From: Thermacetogenium phaeum DSM 12270
GTDB lineage: Bacteria; Bacillota; DSM-12270; Thermacetogeniales; Thermacetogeniaceae
Assembly: GCF_000305935.1 (NCBI RefSeq)
Contig: NC_018870.1
Coordinates: 947,942-1,011,941 of the forward strand
Length of the DNA stretch: 64,000 nt
Reading direction: 5' to 3'
In this document: piece by piece, positions 53,339 through 62,793 of the stretch
Numbering within the stretch: position 1 is the stretch's first letter
Layout: every line of letters begins with the position of its first letter
Translations under genes and position numbers: made by a program
Notes under the pieces: generated by a model
What the model saw: the letters and a program-made list of their open reading frames with translations, nothing else
What the model was told of the DNA's origin: nothing
Databases searched by the model: none

Positions 53339-53411
53339 CAAAGGAAGTTAGTTTTTGTTGGTTTTACCCATTTCTGTTAGTTCCTTGGAATACGGGCTGA
53401 AGAGCCATTTC

Positions 53412-53439
53412 TTGACAATTAGAAGAACATGTTTATAAT
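53412..53439 (+). promoter_or_regulatory. strong promoter of the HTH regulator gene
   Basis: TTGACA (53412-53417), 16 bases, TATAAT (53434-53439): both hexamers are consensus. Confidence 0.85.
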
Positions 53440-53455
53440 GAGAAGGAGGAGGGTA

Positions 53456-54223
53456 ATGAGTGAGGTTTCTTGGGTTTTTTGGGATGAAGGAGTGACTTCG
53501 TTGCGGCTGACTCCGCGTCAGAGGGAGTTTTTAAACCGGATCTGCGATCATTTTCTCAAGAATAAGGAGCCTGTTCACTATACTACCGTAGCCAAGTGGA
53601 TGGGGGTGAGCAAGTGGACGGCTTATGACATGCTCAAGCGTCTGGAACGGAATGGTTATCTTTCCTCCCGCTACTCTGTGAACGAGAAAGGCCTTCCCGG
53701 GCGGTCCCTTTTGTTATTTGAGCCGGGGGCAGGGTTGAAAAAGTTGCTGGAGCAGGAGGATGCCTCTCTGCGCCGGGAATGGCAGGCCTGGAAAGGAATG
53801 CTGTTTCAGCGCTTTGAGAGGTTGCGGTCGGGCTCGAACGGCGGTGAATGCGGCTCTCTGATCGAGGAACTGTTGGCCATGCTCCCGGAAGCCAAGGGTC
53901 CTACGGCCTCCTGTGCCTGTTTGATTGCTCTCTTTGTTGCCTATCTCAAGACCTTCAATGAGCAGAGGATGAAGATGGTGCGGCAGATGGTGGCCATGAT
54001 CTCCGGCCCCGAGCAGCGCCTTTCCCTCTTTTCGGGGACGGTGGCCGGCATCTTCTCCAGGGAGATGCCCGGTAGTGGTGATGGCGATGCCATTGCCACC
54101 AAAGAAGGTTTCCTGGCCGGAATGATCGATAAGTTTCATCAGTACCTGGCCGGAATCGATCTGAAGCAGCACCGTTTGCTGGCAGGTTTTCTTGACGACC
54201 TGTTGCAGGCTGTGTCCTGCTGA
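53456..54223 (+). CDS. helix-turn-helix (MarR/LexA-like) regulator
   Basis: ATG 53456 follows AAGGAGGAGGG; an upstream ATG gives only basic leader residues and is rejected. The 255-residue protein starts with a winged helix: L-T-P-R-Q-R-E-F-L-N-R-I, V-H-Y-T-T-V-A-K-W-M-G-V-S-K-W-T-A-Y-D-M-L-K-R-L-E split over about 17-65. The remainder is helical without a known effector fold. It is driven by a consensus promoter and precedes a radical SAM gene by 165 bases, which may be its target. Confidence 0.75.
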   Translation: MSEVSWVFWDEGVTSLRLTPRQREFLNRICDHFLKNKEPVHYTTVAKWMGVSKWTAYDMLKRLERNGYLSSRYSVNEKGLPGRSLLLFEPGAGLKKLLEQEDASLRREWQAWKGMLFQRFERLRSGSNGGECGSLIEELLAMLPEAKGPTASCACLIALFVAYLKTFNEQRMKMVRQMVAMISGPEQRLSLFSGTVAGIFSREMPGSGDGDAIATKEGFLAGMIDKFHQYLAGIDLKQHRLLAGFLDDLLQAVSC

Positions 54224-54388
54224 TGGTGGGGATAATTGCCGGGGATTTCGGTTAAACTGAAATAGTAATGCTCGCCGGAGACTTCCAGGAGATGAGAAGT
54301 GTTGCCGGGGGGATGTTTTTCAGGTGATATTTTGGTTTTTTGGGTAGAGGGCGAAATTTTGGCTATCCATGTATGGAGGTGAAAAGGA

Positions 54389-55771
54389 ATGTCCGGCAGT
54401 GTTGAGACGACGGGGAGCAAACTGAACTTTAGTTTTGCCAAACGCTATATCGGGGAAAGCGTTCTCAGACAGCTGTTGAACTACCTGGAGGGCAACCCGG
54501 ATACCAACATACCGCGCCTGTTTAGGATTTTGGAAACGATCGCTCCATTTCCCCATTACCGCGAGATGCTCCGCAATGTGCGCAACTATTATGAACAAAA
54601 CCCCGCTATAAGAACCTATTTTAACAGTATCTTTAATGAGATCGATCGCGAGGTGCGCAATAAGCTGATGTGCAACTTTGTGATCAATACCATGATGTTG
54701 TCTGCCTCGCGTCGAAAGCAGGTGGAAAAGGAGGAGGGCATTCATATTCCTTATACCATCCTCATCGATCCTACCAGTGCCTGCAATCTTAAGTGCGCCG
54801 GTTGTTGGGCAGGGGAGTATGCCAAGCATGACCAGCTGGAACCTGAACTTCTCGACCGTATCTTGAGCGAGGCCAAAGACTTGGGGATCTATGCAGTTGT
54901 GATGTCCGGAGGGGAGCCCTTCGTCTACCCTCATCTCCTGGACATAGCCGAGAAGCACAACGATATGGCCTTCATGATCTATACCAACGGCACCAGAATT
55001 GACGACCGGGTAGCGGACCGGCTTCAGTTGCTGGGAAATATCGCTCCGGCCATCAGTCTGGAGGGATGGGAAGAAGCAACAGATAAGCGGCGGGGTAAAG
55101 GTGTTTTCAAGAAGATCACTGAGGCAATGGACCGATTGAAAGAAAGAGGGGTTGTATTCGGCGCCTCAATCACCGTAACCAGGCATAATGTTGAAGAGGT
55201 TACCAGCGATGAGTTTATCGATTTTCTGGTCGACAAAGGCGTCCGCTTCCTCTGGAGCTTCCACTATATACCAATCGGGCGGCAGCCGGACCTGGATTTG
55301 ATGATCCTTCCGGAGCAGCGAGCTTATCTGGTTGAGCGCGTGGAGGAGATCAGAAAGAGTAAGCCTATTGCCGTTGCTGACTTTTGGAATGACGGGAGGT
55401 TGACGGACGGCTGTATAGCCGGAGGCAAGAGTTATTTCCATATAACGGCACGCGGTGATGTTGAACCCTGTGCCTTTGTGCACTTCGCCGTGGACAATAT
55501 CAAAGAGAAGAGCCTTAAGGAGGTCCTCAATAACCCTCTGTTTGCTGAGTATCAGAGGCGGCAGCCGTTCTCCGAGAATTTGCTGCGCCCCTGTCCGATC
55601 ATCGACAACCCCGAAGCTTTAAGGGAGATGGTCGCTAAAAGTGGTGCCCGCCCCACACATCCGGGAGCGGACACGGTGTTATCAGGGGAAATCGGGGACT
55701 TTCTCGACAAGCGATCTGCCGCCTGGAAAGAGGTTGCGGACTCGATCTGGGCTGCCCGGAAGCAGAATTAA
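54389..55771 (+). CDS. radical SAM protein with SPASM-like C-terminus
   Basis: A 460-residue protein with a helical N-terminal region (about 1-115) and a radical SAM core: C132-x3-C136-x2-C139 in A-C-N-L-K-C-A-G-C-W, then V-M-S-G-G-E-P-F. The C-terminal part has D-G-C-I-A-G and V-E-P-C-A-F-V and L-R-P-C-P-I, cysteines suited to auxiliary clusters as in SPASM proteins. ATG 54389 follows GGAGG. Such proteins modify peptides or cofactors; no peptide precursor is evident nearby. Function unknown; a regulator gene lies upstream. Confidence 0.85.
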   Translation: MSGSVETTGSKLNFSFAKRYIGESVLRQLLNYLEGNPDTNIPRLFRILETIAPFPHYREMLRNVRNYYEQNPAIRTYFNSIFNEIDREVRNKLMCNFVINTMMLSASRRKQVEKEEGIHIPYTILIDPTSACNLKCAGCWAGEYAKHDQLEPELLDRILSEAKDLGIYAVVMSGGEPFVYPHLLDIAEKHNDMAFMIYTNGTRIDDRVADRLQLLGNIAPAISLEGWEEATDKRRGKGVFKKITEAMDRLKERGVVFGASITVTRHNVEEVTSDEFIDFLVDKGVRFLWSFHYIPIGRQPDLDLMILPEQRAYLVERVEEIRKSKPIAVADFWNDGRLTDGCIAGGKSYFHITARGDVEPCAFVHFAVDNIKEKSLKEVLNNPLFAEYQRRQPFSENLLRPCPIIDNPEALREMVAKSGARPTHPGADTVLSGEIGDFLDKRSAAWKEVADSIWAARKQN

Positions 55772-56010
55772 ATAACGTTGCTGCCGGTGACGGTGTGGCT
55801 GATACTCTCGTCGCAATTGGGACACTGGAGGAAGTGGAGGCAGAGGTTATCTCCTGTGTAGCCTGCAATATTTTCTCTTTTCTCTTCATAAGGGCCGTAG
55901 GGATCGGAGAGGTCGGCCATGCTTCCACAATCCTCCATCAAGGCCCCACAGGAGGGGCAGGTTTCTTCAATGGGGGTGAGGCCATTGCAAACCGGACATC
56001 CGGTTGTCAA
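55768..56010 (-). CDS. small zinc-ribbon protein
   Basis: TTG 56010 has an ideal AAGGAGGTGA site 7 bases upstream, favouring a real gene of 80 residues. Two Cys pairs, C-P-V-C and C-P-S-C-G, form an N-terminal zinc ribbon, and a third, C-P-N-C-D, lies near 62-66. It overlaps the convergent radical SAM gene by 4 bases and is divergent from the dehydratase-like operon. Function unknown. Confidence 0.75.
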   Translation of the reverse strand: MTTGCPVCNGLTPIEETCPSCGALMEDCGSMADLSDPYGPYEEKRENIAGYTGDNLCLHFLQCPNCDESISHTVTGSNVI

Positions 56011-56091
56011 TAGTGTTCACCTCCTTGTTTTTATTATTATTTTATTATTTGGATTATCCTATCTTTTACGCGTTTTATGGGAGAAGAAAAG

Positions 56092-57192
56092 ATGCTGGGT
56101 TGGATCTGTGCCTATACACCGGAAGAGATTTTTTCTGCCTTGGGACTGGATTCCTTCCGACTCTACGGCATTGGGCAAGCCGCAGCGGCTTCCTTATCTT
56201 ACTTTCCGGCGAACTTTTGCCCCTTGGCGAGGGGGTGTTTCTGTGAAGGGGAGGAGATGCTCAGAGACTCTTCTCTGTCGGGAATCGTTCTAACAGCCTC
56301 CTGCCATGCCTTGGTGCACCTGGCAAACGGCTTTAAAGATAACGCCTGCCGGCAAAAGAGGAGGTTGTTTGTCTATCTGCTCGACCTGCCCCGGACTTGC
56401 GGCTTCCGCAACAGGGCTGCCCGGGTGTCTTTTTCTTTATCCCTGCGCGATCTCGTCCGGGAATTGAGCTCTTTTTATGGCGTCACTTGGGATGAAGGGA
56501 AATTCTGGAATGCCGTGGAGGAACACCGGCAGGTGCGCTCTCTCCTGCGCCGGATTTACCTCTTCCAGCAGGAGCGCCCTGAGAGCCTTCGGGCAGCGGG
56601 TTTGCTGGAAGCAGTGCGCGCCGCCGGGAGAAGCAAAAAAAGCGATTTTTATCCTGTTCTCCGGAGTGTAGTTGAGGGGTTGCTGGGCGGAGAGGTCCCT
56701 GCTCCCGGTTCTCGGGCGGAGAAGCTGCTGTCGGGGATGCGAAGGCGGGGCTCTACAGGAGGGCCGCGCCTTCTAGTGCTGGGGAATTCTATTCCTTCAG
56801 TTTATCTAGATCTGTTTGAAGAAATGGGGGCTGACATTGTCGGGGATGATCTCTGTCAGGGATACCGGTACTGTCTTCCGGAGATCGCCGAAGAAGCGGA
56901 CCCCTTTGCTGCCCTTGCCCGCGGCTATTTAGAGCGCGTTCCCTGCCCGCGCATGCTGTCCGCCGGGGAATACAAGGAGCAGCTGCGGAAGCGGCTAGAG
57001 TCCTGTCGACCGGATGGGGTCGTCTACCACGCTCTGAAGTTCTGCGACAGTTACCTGTATCAGTTTCCGTTAATCCGTCAGTTCCTGGCAGATGAAGGGC
57101 TGCCGGTGCTCTATCTGGAAACCGAATACCGGGGGGTGGGATTGGAACAGGCCAGAACGCGGGTTCAGGCCTTCCTGGAGATGGTGGGGTAA
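56092..57192 (+). CDS. 2-hydroxyacyl-CoA dehydratase-like subunit (HgdB/DUF family), first
   Basis: ATG 56092 follows GGGAG with a 9-base spacer. The 366-residue protein matches the dehydratase D-component fold: A-N-F-C-P-L near 40, A-S-C-H-A-L, D-L-P-R-T-C-G-F near 105, I-P-S-V-Y-L-D-L-F-E-E-M-G-A-D and the C-terminal L-K-F-C-D-S-Y-L-Y near 325 with E-T-E-Y. Three well-spaced Cys can hold a [4Fe-4S] cluster. It pairs with the next gene and an ATP-dependent activator gene. The substrate is unknown. Confidence 0.85.
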   Translation: MLGWICAYTPEEIFSALGLDSFRLYGIGQAAAASLSYFPANFCPLARGCFCEGEEMLRDSSLSGIVLTASCHALVHLANGFKDNACRQKRRLFVYLLDLPRTCGFRNRAARVSFSLSLRDLVRELSSFYGVTWDEGKFWNAVEEHRQVRSLLRRIYLFQQERPESLRAAGLLEAVRAAGRSKKSDFYPVLRSVVEGLLGGEVPAPGSRAEKLLSGMRRRGSTGGPRLLVLGNSIPSVYLDLFEEMGADIVGDDLCQGYRYCLPEIAEEADPFAALARGYLERVPCPRMLSAGEYKEQLRKRLESCRPDGVVYHALKFCDSYLYQFPLIRQFLADEGLPVLYLETEYRGVGLEQARTRVQAFLEMVG

Positions 57193-57240
57193 AGCCCTGT
57201 TGGGCTAACCTCCGGCATTTTGTTGTGAATCACGAGAACG

Positions 57241-58542
57241 GTGGTGTTGACCTTGGACTGGAAGTCGGTTATTCGTGACCTCTTGAGGGACCGCCAGCGA
57301 TGGGGGAAGGTGCTTTCTTCGCCTTTTTCCTATCGCCTTTTAGGCGGTGTTCTAAAAATGGGGAGGAAAAGCTTTTCCTGGCAGTCCACCTATTTGCTGG
57401 GGCGCTTCGCCCTTCAGGCGACGGAAAATGCCTATTCCCGCAAGGTGCCTGTTGTTTGGACGAGCGCTTTCTTTCCGGTAGAGATCGCCTGGAGCCTGGG
57501 GCTTTGCCCTTTTTCACCGGAGATCGCCGCTGCCTTTATCGCTGCTCTGGGTTTTGGGGCGGAGATGCTGAGTGCAGGTGAAGAAGCAGGTTACAGCAGG
57601 GATATCTGCTCTTTCCACCGCTGTATTGCCGGTGCCGCCCATAGTGATTGCCTGCCCCGCCCGGTGGCGCTGCTGGCGAGCACTCATCTGTGTGATGGGG
57701 CGCCGCTGCTCTTTCAGAATATGGCCGAATACTACGGAGCCCCTTTTTATACCCTCGACGTTCCTTATCATCCCCTGCCGGAGGCGGAGGCTTACGTGGC
57801 GGGGCAACTTGAGGAGATATGGCGCTCTTTGGCAGAACTGGCCGGACAAAAGCCCGATTATGCGCGGCTTGCAGAGGCCATCCGCTTTAGCAACGCCTTC
57901 AGGGAGAATATGGAGGCTGTGGAAAGGATGCGGCAGCAGGTGCCGGCACCCATCTCGGGGAATATCATGCTGGGCTTTATCTACCTTTTCTTCCTCGGAC
58001 AGGGGAGCAGGGAAGCGGAGGAGATCAGCGCCTGCCTGAGGAGGGAGGTGGCGGCAAAGATAGGGGAGAATCATCCCACGGATCAAAGGGAGAGGTTCCG
58101 TATTCTCTGGCTCCATCTGAAGCCTTACTACAGCGGGGAGTTGATGGATTTCGTGGAAAAGGAGATGGGGGCCATTTTGGCTTGCGAAGAGATGAGCCAT
58201 GTCTACTGGCCGCCCCTGGATCCAGAGCAGCCCTTTCTCAGTCTGGCCCGGAAGGTGATGGCTAACTTCGATTACAAACCGTTGGATTACAGGATTAGGA
58301 CCGTCAAAGACCTCGCCCGTAAGTTTCGGGTGGATGGTGTTGTTCATTTTTCTCATCATGGCTGCCGTCAGAGCACGGGAGGATCGATGCTCCTGAAGGC
58401 CGCCCTTCAGGAGGCTGGAGTTCCGGTTCTTCTGCTGGAGGGGGACTGCCTTGATGGTAGGGCGGAGACTGGTGCTGGAATGCTGACACGGCTCCAGGCC
58501 TTTTTTGAGGTGCTGGAGGAGAGAAGGAGGCTGGGTGCATAA
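57241..58542 (+). CDS. 2-hydroxyacyl-CoA dehydratase-like subunit, second
   Basis: A 433-residue homologue with an N-terminal extension. It shows V-V-W-T-S-A-F-F-P-V-E-I-A-W-S-L-G-L in parts near 70-87, D-I-C-S-F-H-R-C near 117-124, T-H-L-C-D-G near 145 and S-H-H-G-C-R-Q near 381, the usual positions of cluster cysteines in the family. GTG 57241 is the only usable start although the ribosome site is weak. It is followed two bases later by the activator. It is not clearly HgdA; it may form a heterodimer with the first subunit. Confidence 0.85.
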   Translation: MVLTLDWKSVIRDLLRDRQRWGKVLSSPFSYRLLGGVLKMGRKSFSWQSTYLLGRFALQATENAYSRKVPVVWTSAFFPVEIAWSLGLCPFSPEIAAAFIAALGFGAEMLSAGEEAGYSRDICSFHRCIAGAAHSDCLPRPVALLASTHLCDGAPLLFQNMAEYYGAPFYTLDVPYHPLPEAEAYVAGQLEEIWRSLAELAGQKPDYARLAEAIRFSNAFRENMEAVERMRQQVPAPISGNIMLGFIYLFFLGQGSREAEEISACLRREVAAKIGENHPTDQRERFRILWLHLKPYYSGELMDFVEKEMGAILACEEMSHVYWPPLDPEQPFLSLARKVMANFDYKPLDYRIRTVKDLARKFRVDGVVHFSHHGCRQSTGGSMLLKAALQEAGVPVLLLEGDCLDGRAETGAGMLTRLQAFFEVLEERRRLGA

Positions 58543-58544
58543 AT

Positions 58545-59330
58545 ATGATTACCGCCGGGATTGACGTAGGGTCGTTGACAACAGATGCTGTCCTGCTGGA
58601 GGGAGAAGAGGTATTGGCTTACAGTATAGTCAATACCGGTTCTCAGACACAGGTGGCCGTGGAGCACGCCTACAAAGAGGCACTGGCGAAAGCAGGCCTG
58701 GATGCAAGGGATGTAGCCTATGTGGTGGCTACCGGTTATGGGAGAATGAGTGTTCCGTTCGCCGATGGGCAGGTAACGGAGATAACCTGCCACGGCAGGG
58801 GTTCCGCCTTCCTGGCGCCGGAGGTCCGTACGGTCATCGATATCGGCGGCCAGGACAGCAAGGTGATCAAACTGGACGGACAGGGTAGCGTTGTTGACTT
58901 TCTTATGAACGACAAGTGCGCTGCAGGCACCGGCCGTTTCCTGGAAGTGATGGCCGAACGGCTGGGGCTTCCCATAGAGGATCTGGCGGCTGAGGATGAA
59001 AAAGCATCCGGGGCGGCGGCGATCAGCAGTATGTGTACGGTCTTTGCCGAATCGGAGGTGGTTTCTTTGATCGCACAGGGTGTTTCCCGTTCGGAGATCG
59101 TGCGGGGTCTGCACAGGGCTATTGCCGACCGCATCGGGGCGATGGCCAACCGGCTGGGTTTGGCTCCCCGGGTGATGATGACAGGAGGGGTCGCTAAGAA
59201 TCCGGGGGTTGTCCAGGCGCTTACGGAAAGGCTGGGAATGGAGGTTGTCGTTCCTCCTGAGCCCCAGATTGTGGGGGCTTTAGGGGCAGCGCTGATTGCC
59301 CGAATGAAGGTGGAAAAACGAGGATTATGA
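58545..59330 (+). CDS. ATP-dependent activator of dehydratase (HgdC/BcrA-type ASKHA protein)
   Basis: The 261-residue protein has the ASKHA ATP-binding motifs G-I-D-V-G-S-L-T-T-D near 5-14, V-I-D-I-G-G-Q-D-S-K near 98-107 and G-G-V-A-K-N near 210. Two cysteines, C125 in N-D-K-C-A-A-G-T-G-R and C164 in S-S-M-C-T-V-F, form the [4Fe-4S] cluster that bridges the homodimer. It uses ATP to push a low-potential electron into the dehydratase-like partner. Its start lies two bases after the previous stop. Confidence 0.95.
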   Translation: MITAGIDVGSLTTDAVLLEGEEVLAYSIVNTGSQTQVAVEHAYKEALAKAGLDARDVAYVVATGYGRMSVPFADGQVTEITCHGRGSAFLAPEVRTVIDIGGQDSKVIKLDGQGSVVDFLMNDKCAAGTGRFLEVMAERLGLPIEDLAAEDEKASGAAAISSMCTVFAESEVVSLIAQGVSRSEIVRGLHRAIADRIGAMANRLGLAPRVMMTGGVAKNPGVVQALTERLGMEVVVPPEPQIVGALGAALIARMKVEKRGL

Positions 59331-59529
59331 ATTATGTATACTCTTGCTCGACCTGTTGACATTTGGTCCGGCTTAATTCATAACAAAAAACATGATCAGA
59401 GAAGGGAAAAATAAGGAAATAATATGCTGTTTTAAAAAAGTGTTTACCAGGCGGTAAGACGTAAAGTCAGTCCTCAATAGGGAATTTCCCCCTTTTGAGG
59501 GCGTTTTAATTTATGGTCTTCCCCGGCAA
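59331..59529. other. intergenic region before the broken glnA
   Basis: Has a terminator-like hairpin CCTCA...TGAGG with inner GGGAA/TTCCC near 59473-59505 followed by GCGTTTTAATTT, probably ending the dehydratase operon. No gene is seen. Confidence 0.5.
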
Positions 59530-60000
59530 GAGCCCTTAAAGAAAATGTGCTGCGATATGAGAGAACAGGGGGTTGCCGATGAGTTTATTATCGGGCCCGA
59601 GTTTGAGTTTTATGTATTCAGCCATATTGCCTATGAGAATTTGCCTCAGCGCGCCTTTTTCGAAATCGATTCCCATCAGGCCAACTGGAATATGGGGGAT
59701 AACTCAGGGCAGAACCTGGGTTATAAAACCCCACATCACGGCGGTTATCACGTGACGGCGCCCTGGGATATAACACGGGATCTCAGAAATGAGATGTGTC
59801 TGTGCCTTGAAAAGCTGGGCGTTCCCGTAAAGTATCACCACCACGAAGTGGGCGCTGCCGGTCAGTTAGAAATCGAGATTGAATTCGGGCCCATGCAAAA
59901 GCCCCGCGTGGGGCTTAATTTTTACCAATTGCCGTTATTAACAAACATTGACCGAAAAAAGCAGGAATTTACAATAATATGTCGAATATGCTTTCGATAG
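59530..60000 (+). pseudogene. glnA: glutamine synthetase gene remnant
   Basis: The open frame from about 59545 encodes G-P-E-F-E-F-Y-V-F, H-H-G-G-Y-H and H-H-E-V-G-A-A-G-Q-L-E-I-E-I, which are mid-portion motifs of glutamine synthetase. The N-terminal half is gone, and the preceding S-P-A-R-A-L-K-E-N-V-L-R-Y is in another frame, so a small deletion near 59555 has shifted it. The C-terminal half is cut off at G-P-M-Q-K (about 59900), after which the sequence is unrelated. It cannot make a functional enzyme. It probably survives as a decayed or truncated copy; an intact copy must exist elsewhere. Confidence 0.85.
59899..59924 (+). terminator. terminator hairpin at the glnA truncation
   Basis: AAGCCCC (59899-59905), loop GCGT, GGGGCTT (59910-59916), then AATTTTT. 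It begins exactly where the glutamine synthetase similarity stops. Confidence 0.8.
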
Positions 60001-60118
60001 GATTGTTGTCTCATTTTCGGCGGGGCGGGCTTAATGGAGGGTGAGGATGACGGCAGGAGAGTTTTCTCTGCCGTAAGTTTACAGGGGGTCGAGGAACTAT
60101 CTTTGGGGGGAGATAGGG

Positions 60119-61933
60119 GTGCGATTGCGGCTACGGTGGAAGTTGCTGGTGCTTCTCTCAGGATCGCTCCTGGTGTTTTCGGCTGTAATGGGGTTTTACT
60201 GTGTCTTGACCATGTACGGAAAGGTGACTGCAGCTTCTCATGAAAAATTAAAGAGCGATCTGGCTTTGGGAGAGGCCTACCTGGATCTCCTATATCCGGG
60301 TTCGTGGGAGATCAGGGATGGGAAGCTTTATAAAGGAGATACTCTGATGAACGGCAACAATCAGGCAGTTGATAAAATAGGTGAATTGACTGGGGATACG
60401 GTGACCATTTTTCAGGGCAACACTCGAGTTGCCACGAATGTCTTCAAAGACGGCGAACGGGCAATAGGGACTACCGTTGCTCCGGAAGTGGAGAAGACGG
60501 TACTGGATGAGGGGAGAACGTACATTGGAAAAGCAGATGTGGTGGGAACCCTCAACCATACGGCATATCAGCCCATTCGGGATAGCAAGGGTCAGGTCAT
60601 CGGGATCTGGTATGTTGGAGTACCCGATACCCCCTACAGGGCGATGGCAGTGGATTTTGCATTAAAACTGGGCGGCTTTGCCCTTCTGGGTTTAGTGGGA
60701 ATGTCGCTCATATCCTGGTTTTTGGCGGGTTACATCTGCAGGCCGCTCCATCAGCTCGCAGATGTCATGAATGAGGCTCAGAACGGGGATTTTACCGTCC
60801 GGGCTGCGATCCGGACGCGGGATGAATTCGAAGAAACAGGTGAGAAGTTCAATCAGATGATGGAGTTGCTGGGACAGCTGCTGACTAAGGTCGTGGAGTT
60901 GGTGAAGAGCGTTTTCGTTTCTACAGAACAGCTCAGTATCGGGACGGGTGAAGCTGTTAAGGTGACGGAACAGATCGCTGCTGCTATTGAGCAGGTGGCG
61001 AGCGGCACCGATAATCAGGCCAAGAGCATTGAAGAGACCTCAAACCGCCTGGCGGGTATGATTGCCCGCGTTCAAAAGGTGAATCAGTGTGTTACTGCCG
61101 TTGCCGCTGCTTCGGAAAGGGCGGACCGGGCGACGGAAGATGGCAACAGAGCGATTACTCAAACTGTGGAGCAGATGCAGGCGATCAGCAGTGCAGTAAG
61201 CATTTCTGCGGGAACCGTCAGAAGTCTCGGGGAGAGATCACAGGAAATCGGCCAGATTGTAACTGTGATCACGGAGATTGCTGATCAAACCAACCTTTTG
61301 GCTTTAAATGCTGCTATTGAAGCTGCCAGAGCCGGTGAGCAGGGGAGAGGATTCGCCGTTGTGGCGGAAGAGGTTCGCAAACTGGCAGAGCAATCGGCGG
61401 AGGCCGCAGAGAAGATCTCCCTTCTGATCGGAGAAATTCAGGAGGAGACTGAGAAAGCCGTTCAGGCAATGGAACAGGGCACCGTTGAAGTGCAGCAGGG
61501 AATTGATGTTGTGCGGCAGGCCGGCCTTTCTTTTAAGGAGATCGGAGATGCTATCGAGAGCGTGGCAGCGCGAGCCCGAGAAGTGGCGGCAGAGATGCAG
61601 GAGATGACCTTTGCTGCCAATCAGGCGGCTTCTGCTGTGGAGAATATCGCTTCTATAGCTCAGGAAACGGCTGCCAGCTCGGAAGAGGTTGCAGCAGGTA
61701 CAGAGGAACAGAATGCTAATATGCAGGAACTTGCTACAGCCGCTTCTTCTCTGCGCGATATAGCTTGGGAATTGAAAAAACTAACCGAACGCTTCAAGAT
61801 TGAAAAGTCCTCAGATGGGGATGGCGATCTGGGGAAGGATAACAAAGCGGCGCCCGAAGAAGGTGGGCCCCTTTCTTTGGAGGGAGAGCGGCAGCGGAAG
61901 GAAGAAGGCTCGGAATCGTCTGATGCAGAGTAG
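60119..61933 (+). CDS. methyl-accepting chemotaxis protein
   Basis: GTG 60119 follows GGGGGGAG. The 604-residue protein has TM1 (about 9-30), an extracytoplasmic Cache-type sensor (about 35-180, with [15 protein letters not shown]), TM2 (about 185-210), a HAMP domain and the MCP signalling hairpin [20 protein letters not shown] split near 385-404. The tail is acidic with no obvious CheR-tethering pentapeptide. The ligand is unknown; single-Cache sensors of this type often bind small organic acids. No che genes lie nearby. Confidence 0.93.
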   Translation: MRLRLRWKLLVLLSGSLLVFSAVMGFYCVLTMYGKVTAASHEKLKSDLALGEAYLDLLYPGSWEIRDGKLYKGDTLMNGNNQAVDKIGELTGDTVTIFQGNTRVATNVFKDGERAIGTTVAPEVEKTVLDEGRTYIGKADVVGTLNHTAYQPIRDSKGQVIGIWYVGVPDTPYRAMAVDFALKLGGFALLGLVGMSLISWFLAGYICRPLHQLADVMNEAQNGDFTVRAAIRTRDEFEETGEKFNQMMELLGQLLTKVVELVKSVFVSTEQLSIGTGEAVKVTEQIAAAIEQVASGTDNQAKSIEETSNRLAGMIARVQKVNQCVTAVAAASERADRATEDGNRAITQTVEQMQAISSAVSISAGTVRSLGERSQEIGQIVTVITEIADQTNLLALNAAIEAARAGEQGRGFAVVAEEVRKLAEQSAEAAEKISLLIGEIQEETEKAVQAMEQGTVEVQQGIDVVRQAGLSFKEIGDAIESVAARAREVAAEMQEMTFAANQAASAVENIASIAQETAASSEEVAAGTEEQNANMQELATAASSLRDIAWELKKLTERFKIEKSSDGDGDLGKDNKAAPEEGGPLSLEGERQRKEEGSESSDAE

Positions 61934-61979
61934 GAGTAATTGACGCCTCCCTAGGCATCTATGCTCTTCAAGTAAATTT

Positions 61980-62003
61980 AAGGGGAGGCTTGAGCCTCCC
62001 CTT
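61980..62003. terminator. bidirectional terminator hairpin
   Basis: AAGGGGAGGC (61980-61989), loop TTGA, GCCTCCCCTT (61994-62003): a perfect 10-bp stem between the convergent chemoreceptor and stress-protein genes. Confidence 0.75.
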
Positions 62004-62008
62004 GACTC

Positions 62009-62491
62009 TTAGAAGACCTTGACATCGTGGGCGCCGGACTGACGCAAGATATTGGCTGCCTCATCCAGGCGTGGACCGCTCCCTTGAACGCTGAGCAGTA
62101 TTTTTCCTTGCCGGACATCTTCTTCGTAATGCTTTCCTTCTTCTTCGGGAATTCCCCAGTCGAGGAGTCCACCCGCCAGGCCTCCTGTGGCTGCGCCTGA
62201 GAGCAGCCCGGCAATGGGGCCGAGGGCAACTAGGGGACCGATTCCCGGAATGACCAGTGCTCCAGCTCCAGCGGCCAGACCGGCAATGCCTCCGAGAACG
62301 CCTCCGGTTGTAATTCCTTCAACAGCCGTATCATCCCCACCCATGCGGAGTTCGCCTTCTTCTTGTCTTTCTGCTTTCTCCTCTTTGGCTACGATGGAGA
62401 TGTCCTTATGGAAGCCCTGATCTCGCAATCTTGAAGCTGCCTGCTCTGCCTGTTCCCTGGTATCGAAGACGCCGAGAACGACAGATCCCAT
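62009..62491 (-). CDS. YflT/general-stress-type glycine-zipper protein
   Basis: ATG 62491 is 8 bases after GGAGG. The 160-residue protein begins V-V-L-G-V-F-D-T-R-E-Q-A-E-Q-A-A, the general stress protein 17M/YflT pattern, then a Gly/Ala-rich stretch (about 65-115) like a glycine zipper that may insert in membranes, and a second beta-alpha domain at the end. Role in stress response is inferred by family only. Confidence 0.75.
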   Translation of the reverse strand: MGSVVLGVFDTREQAEQAASRLRDQGFHKDISIVAKEEKAERQEEGELRMGGDDTAVEGITTGGVLGGIAGLAAGAGALVIPGIGPLVALGPIAGLLSGAATGGLAGGLLDWGIPEEEGKHYEEDVRQGKILLSVQGSGPRLDEAANILRQSGAHDVKVF

Positions 62492-62637
62492 TCTTCCCAC
62501 CTCCGTCTTAAAAATGTTTTGTTTTTATGAAACCCTTATTATTATGCAGGGGGATGGTGAAATTTATTCGGGGGACTTCGAAGGGGGAATAGAAATCACG
62601 ACGATGGGGGAGAATAACGGTCAAGGAGGTGACAGCG

Positions 62638-62784
62638 ATGCCGGAAATAAAATGCAATGTTACCGAATGTGTCTATAATAAGAATATTAAATGCGGTGCT
62701 CCTATGATTCAGGTTGACCGTAACGGCACGAGTGATGCCGATTCCTCCGATCAGACAAAGTGTGAGACCTTTAAGCGCAGTTAA
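62638..62784 (+). CDS. DUF1540 small cysteine protein
   Basis: A 48-residue protein preceded by AAGGAGGTGA, a perfect ribosome site. It has the DUF1540 pattern: I-K-C-N-V-T-E-C-V-Y-N, K-C-G-A-P-M-I-Q-V, then K-C-E-T-F. Four cysteines suggest metal binding. Found in spore-forming Clostridia; function unknown. A terminator follows 10 bases after the stop. Confidence 0.9.
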   Translation: MPEIKCNVTECVYNKNIKCGAPMIQVDRNGTSDADSSDQTKCETFKRS

Positions 62785-62793
62785 CGATTTATT

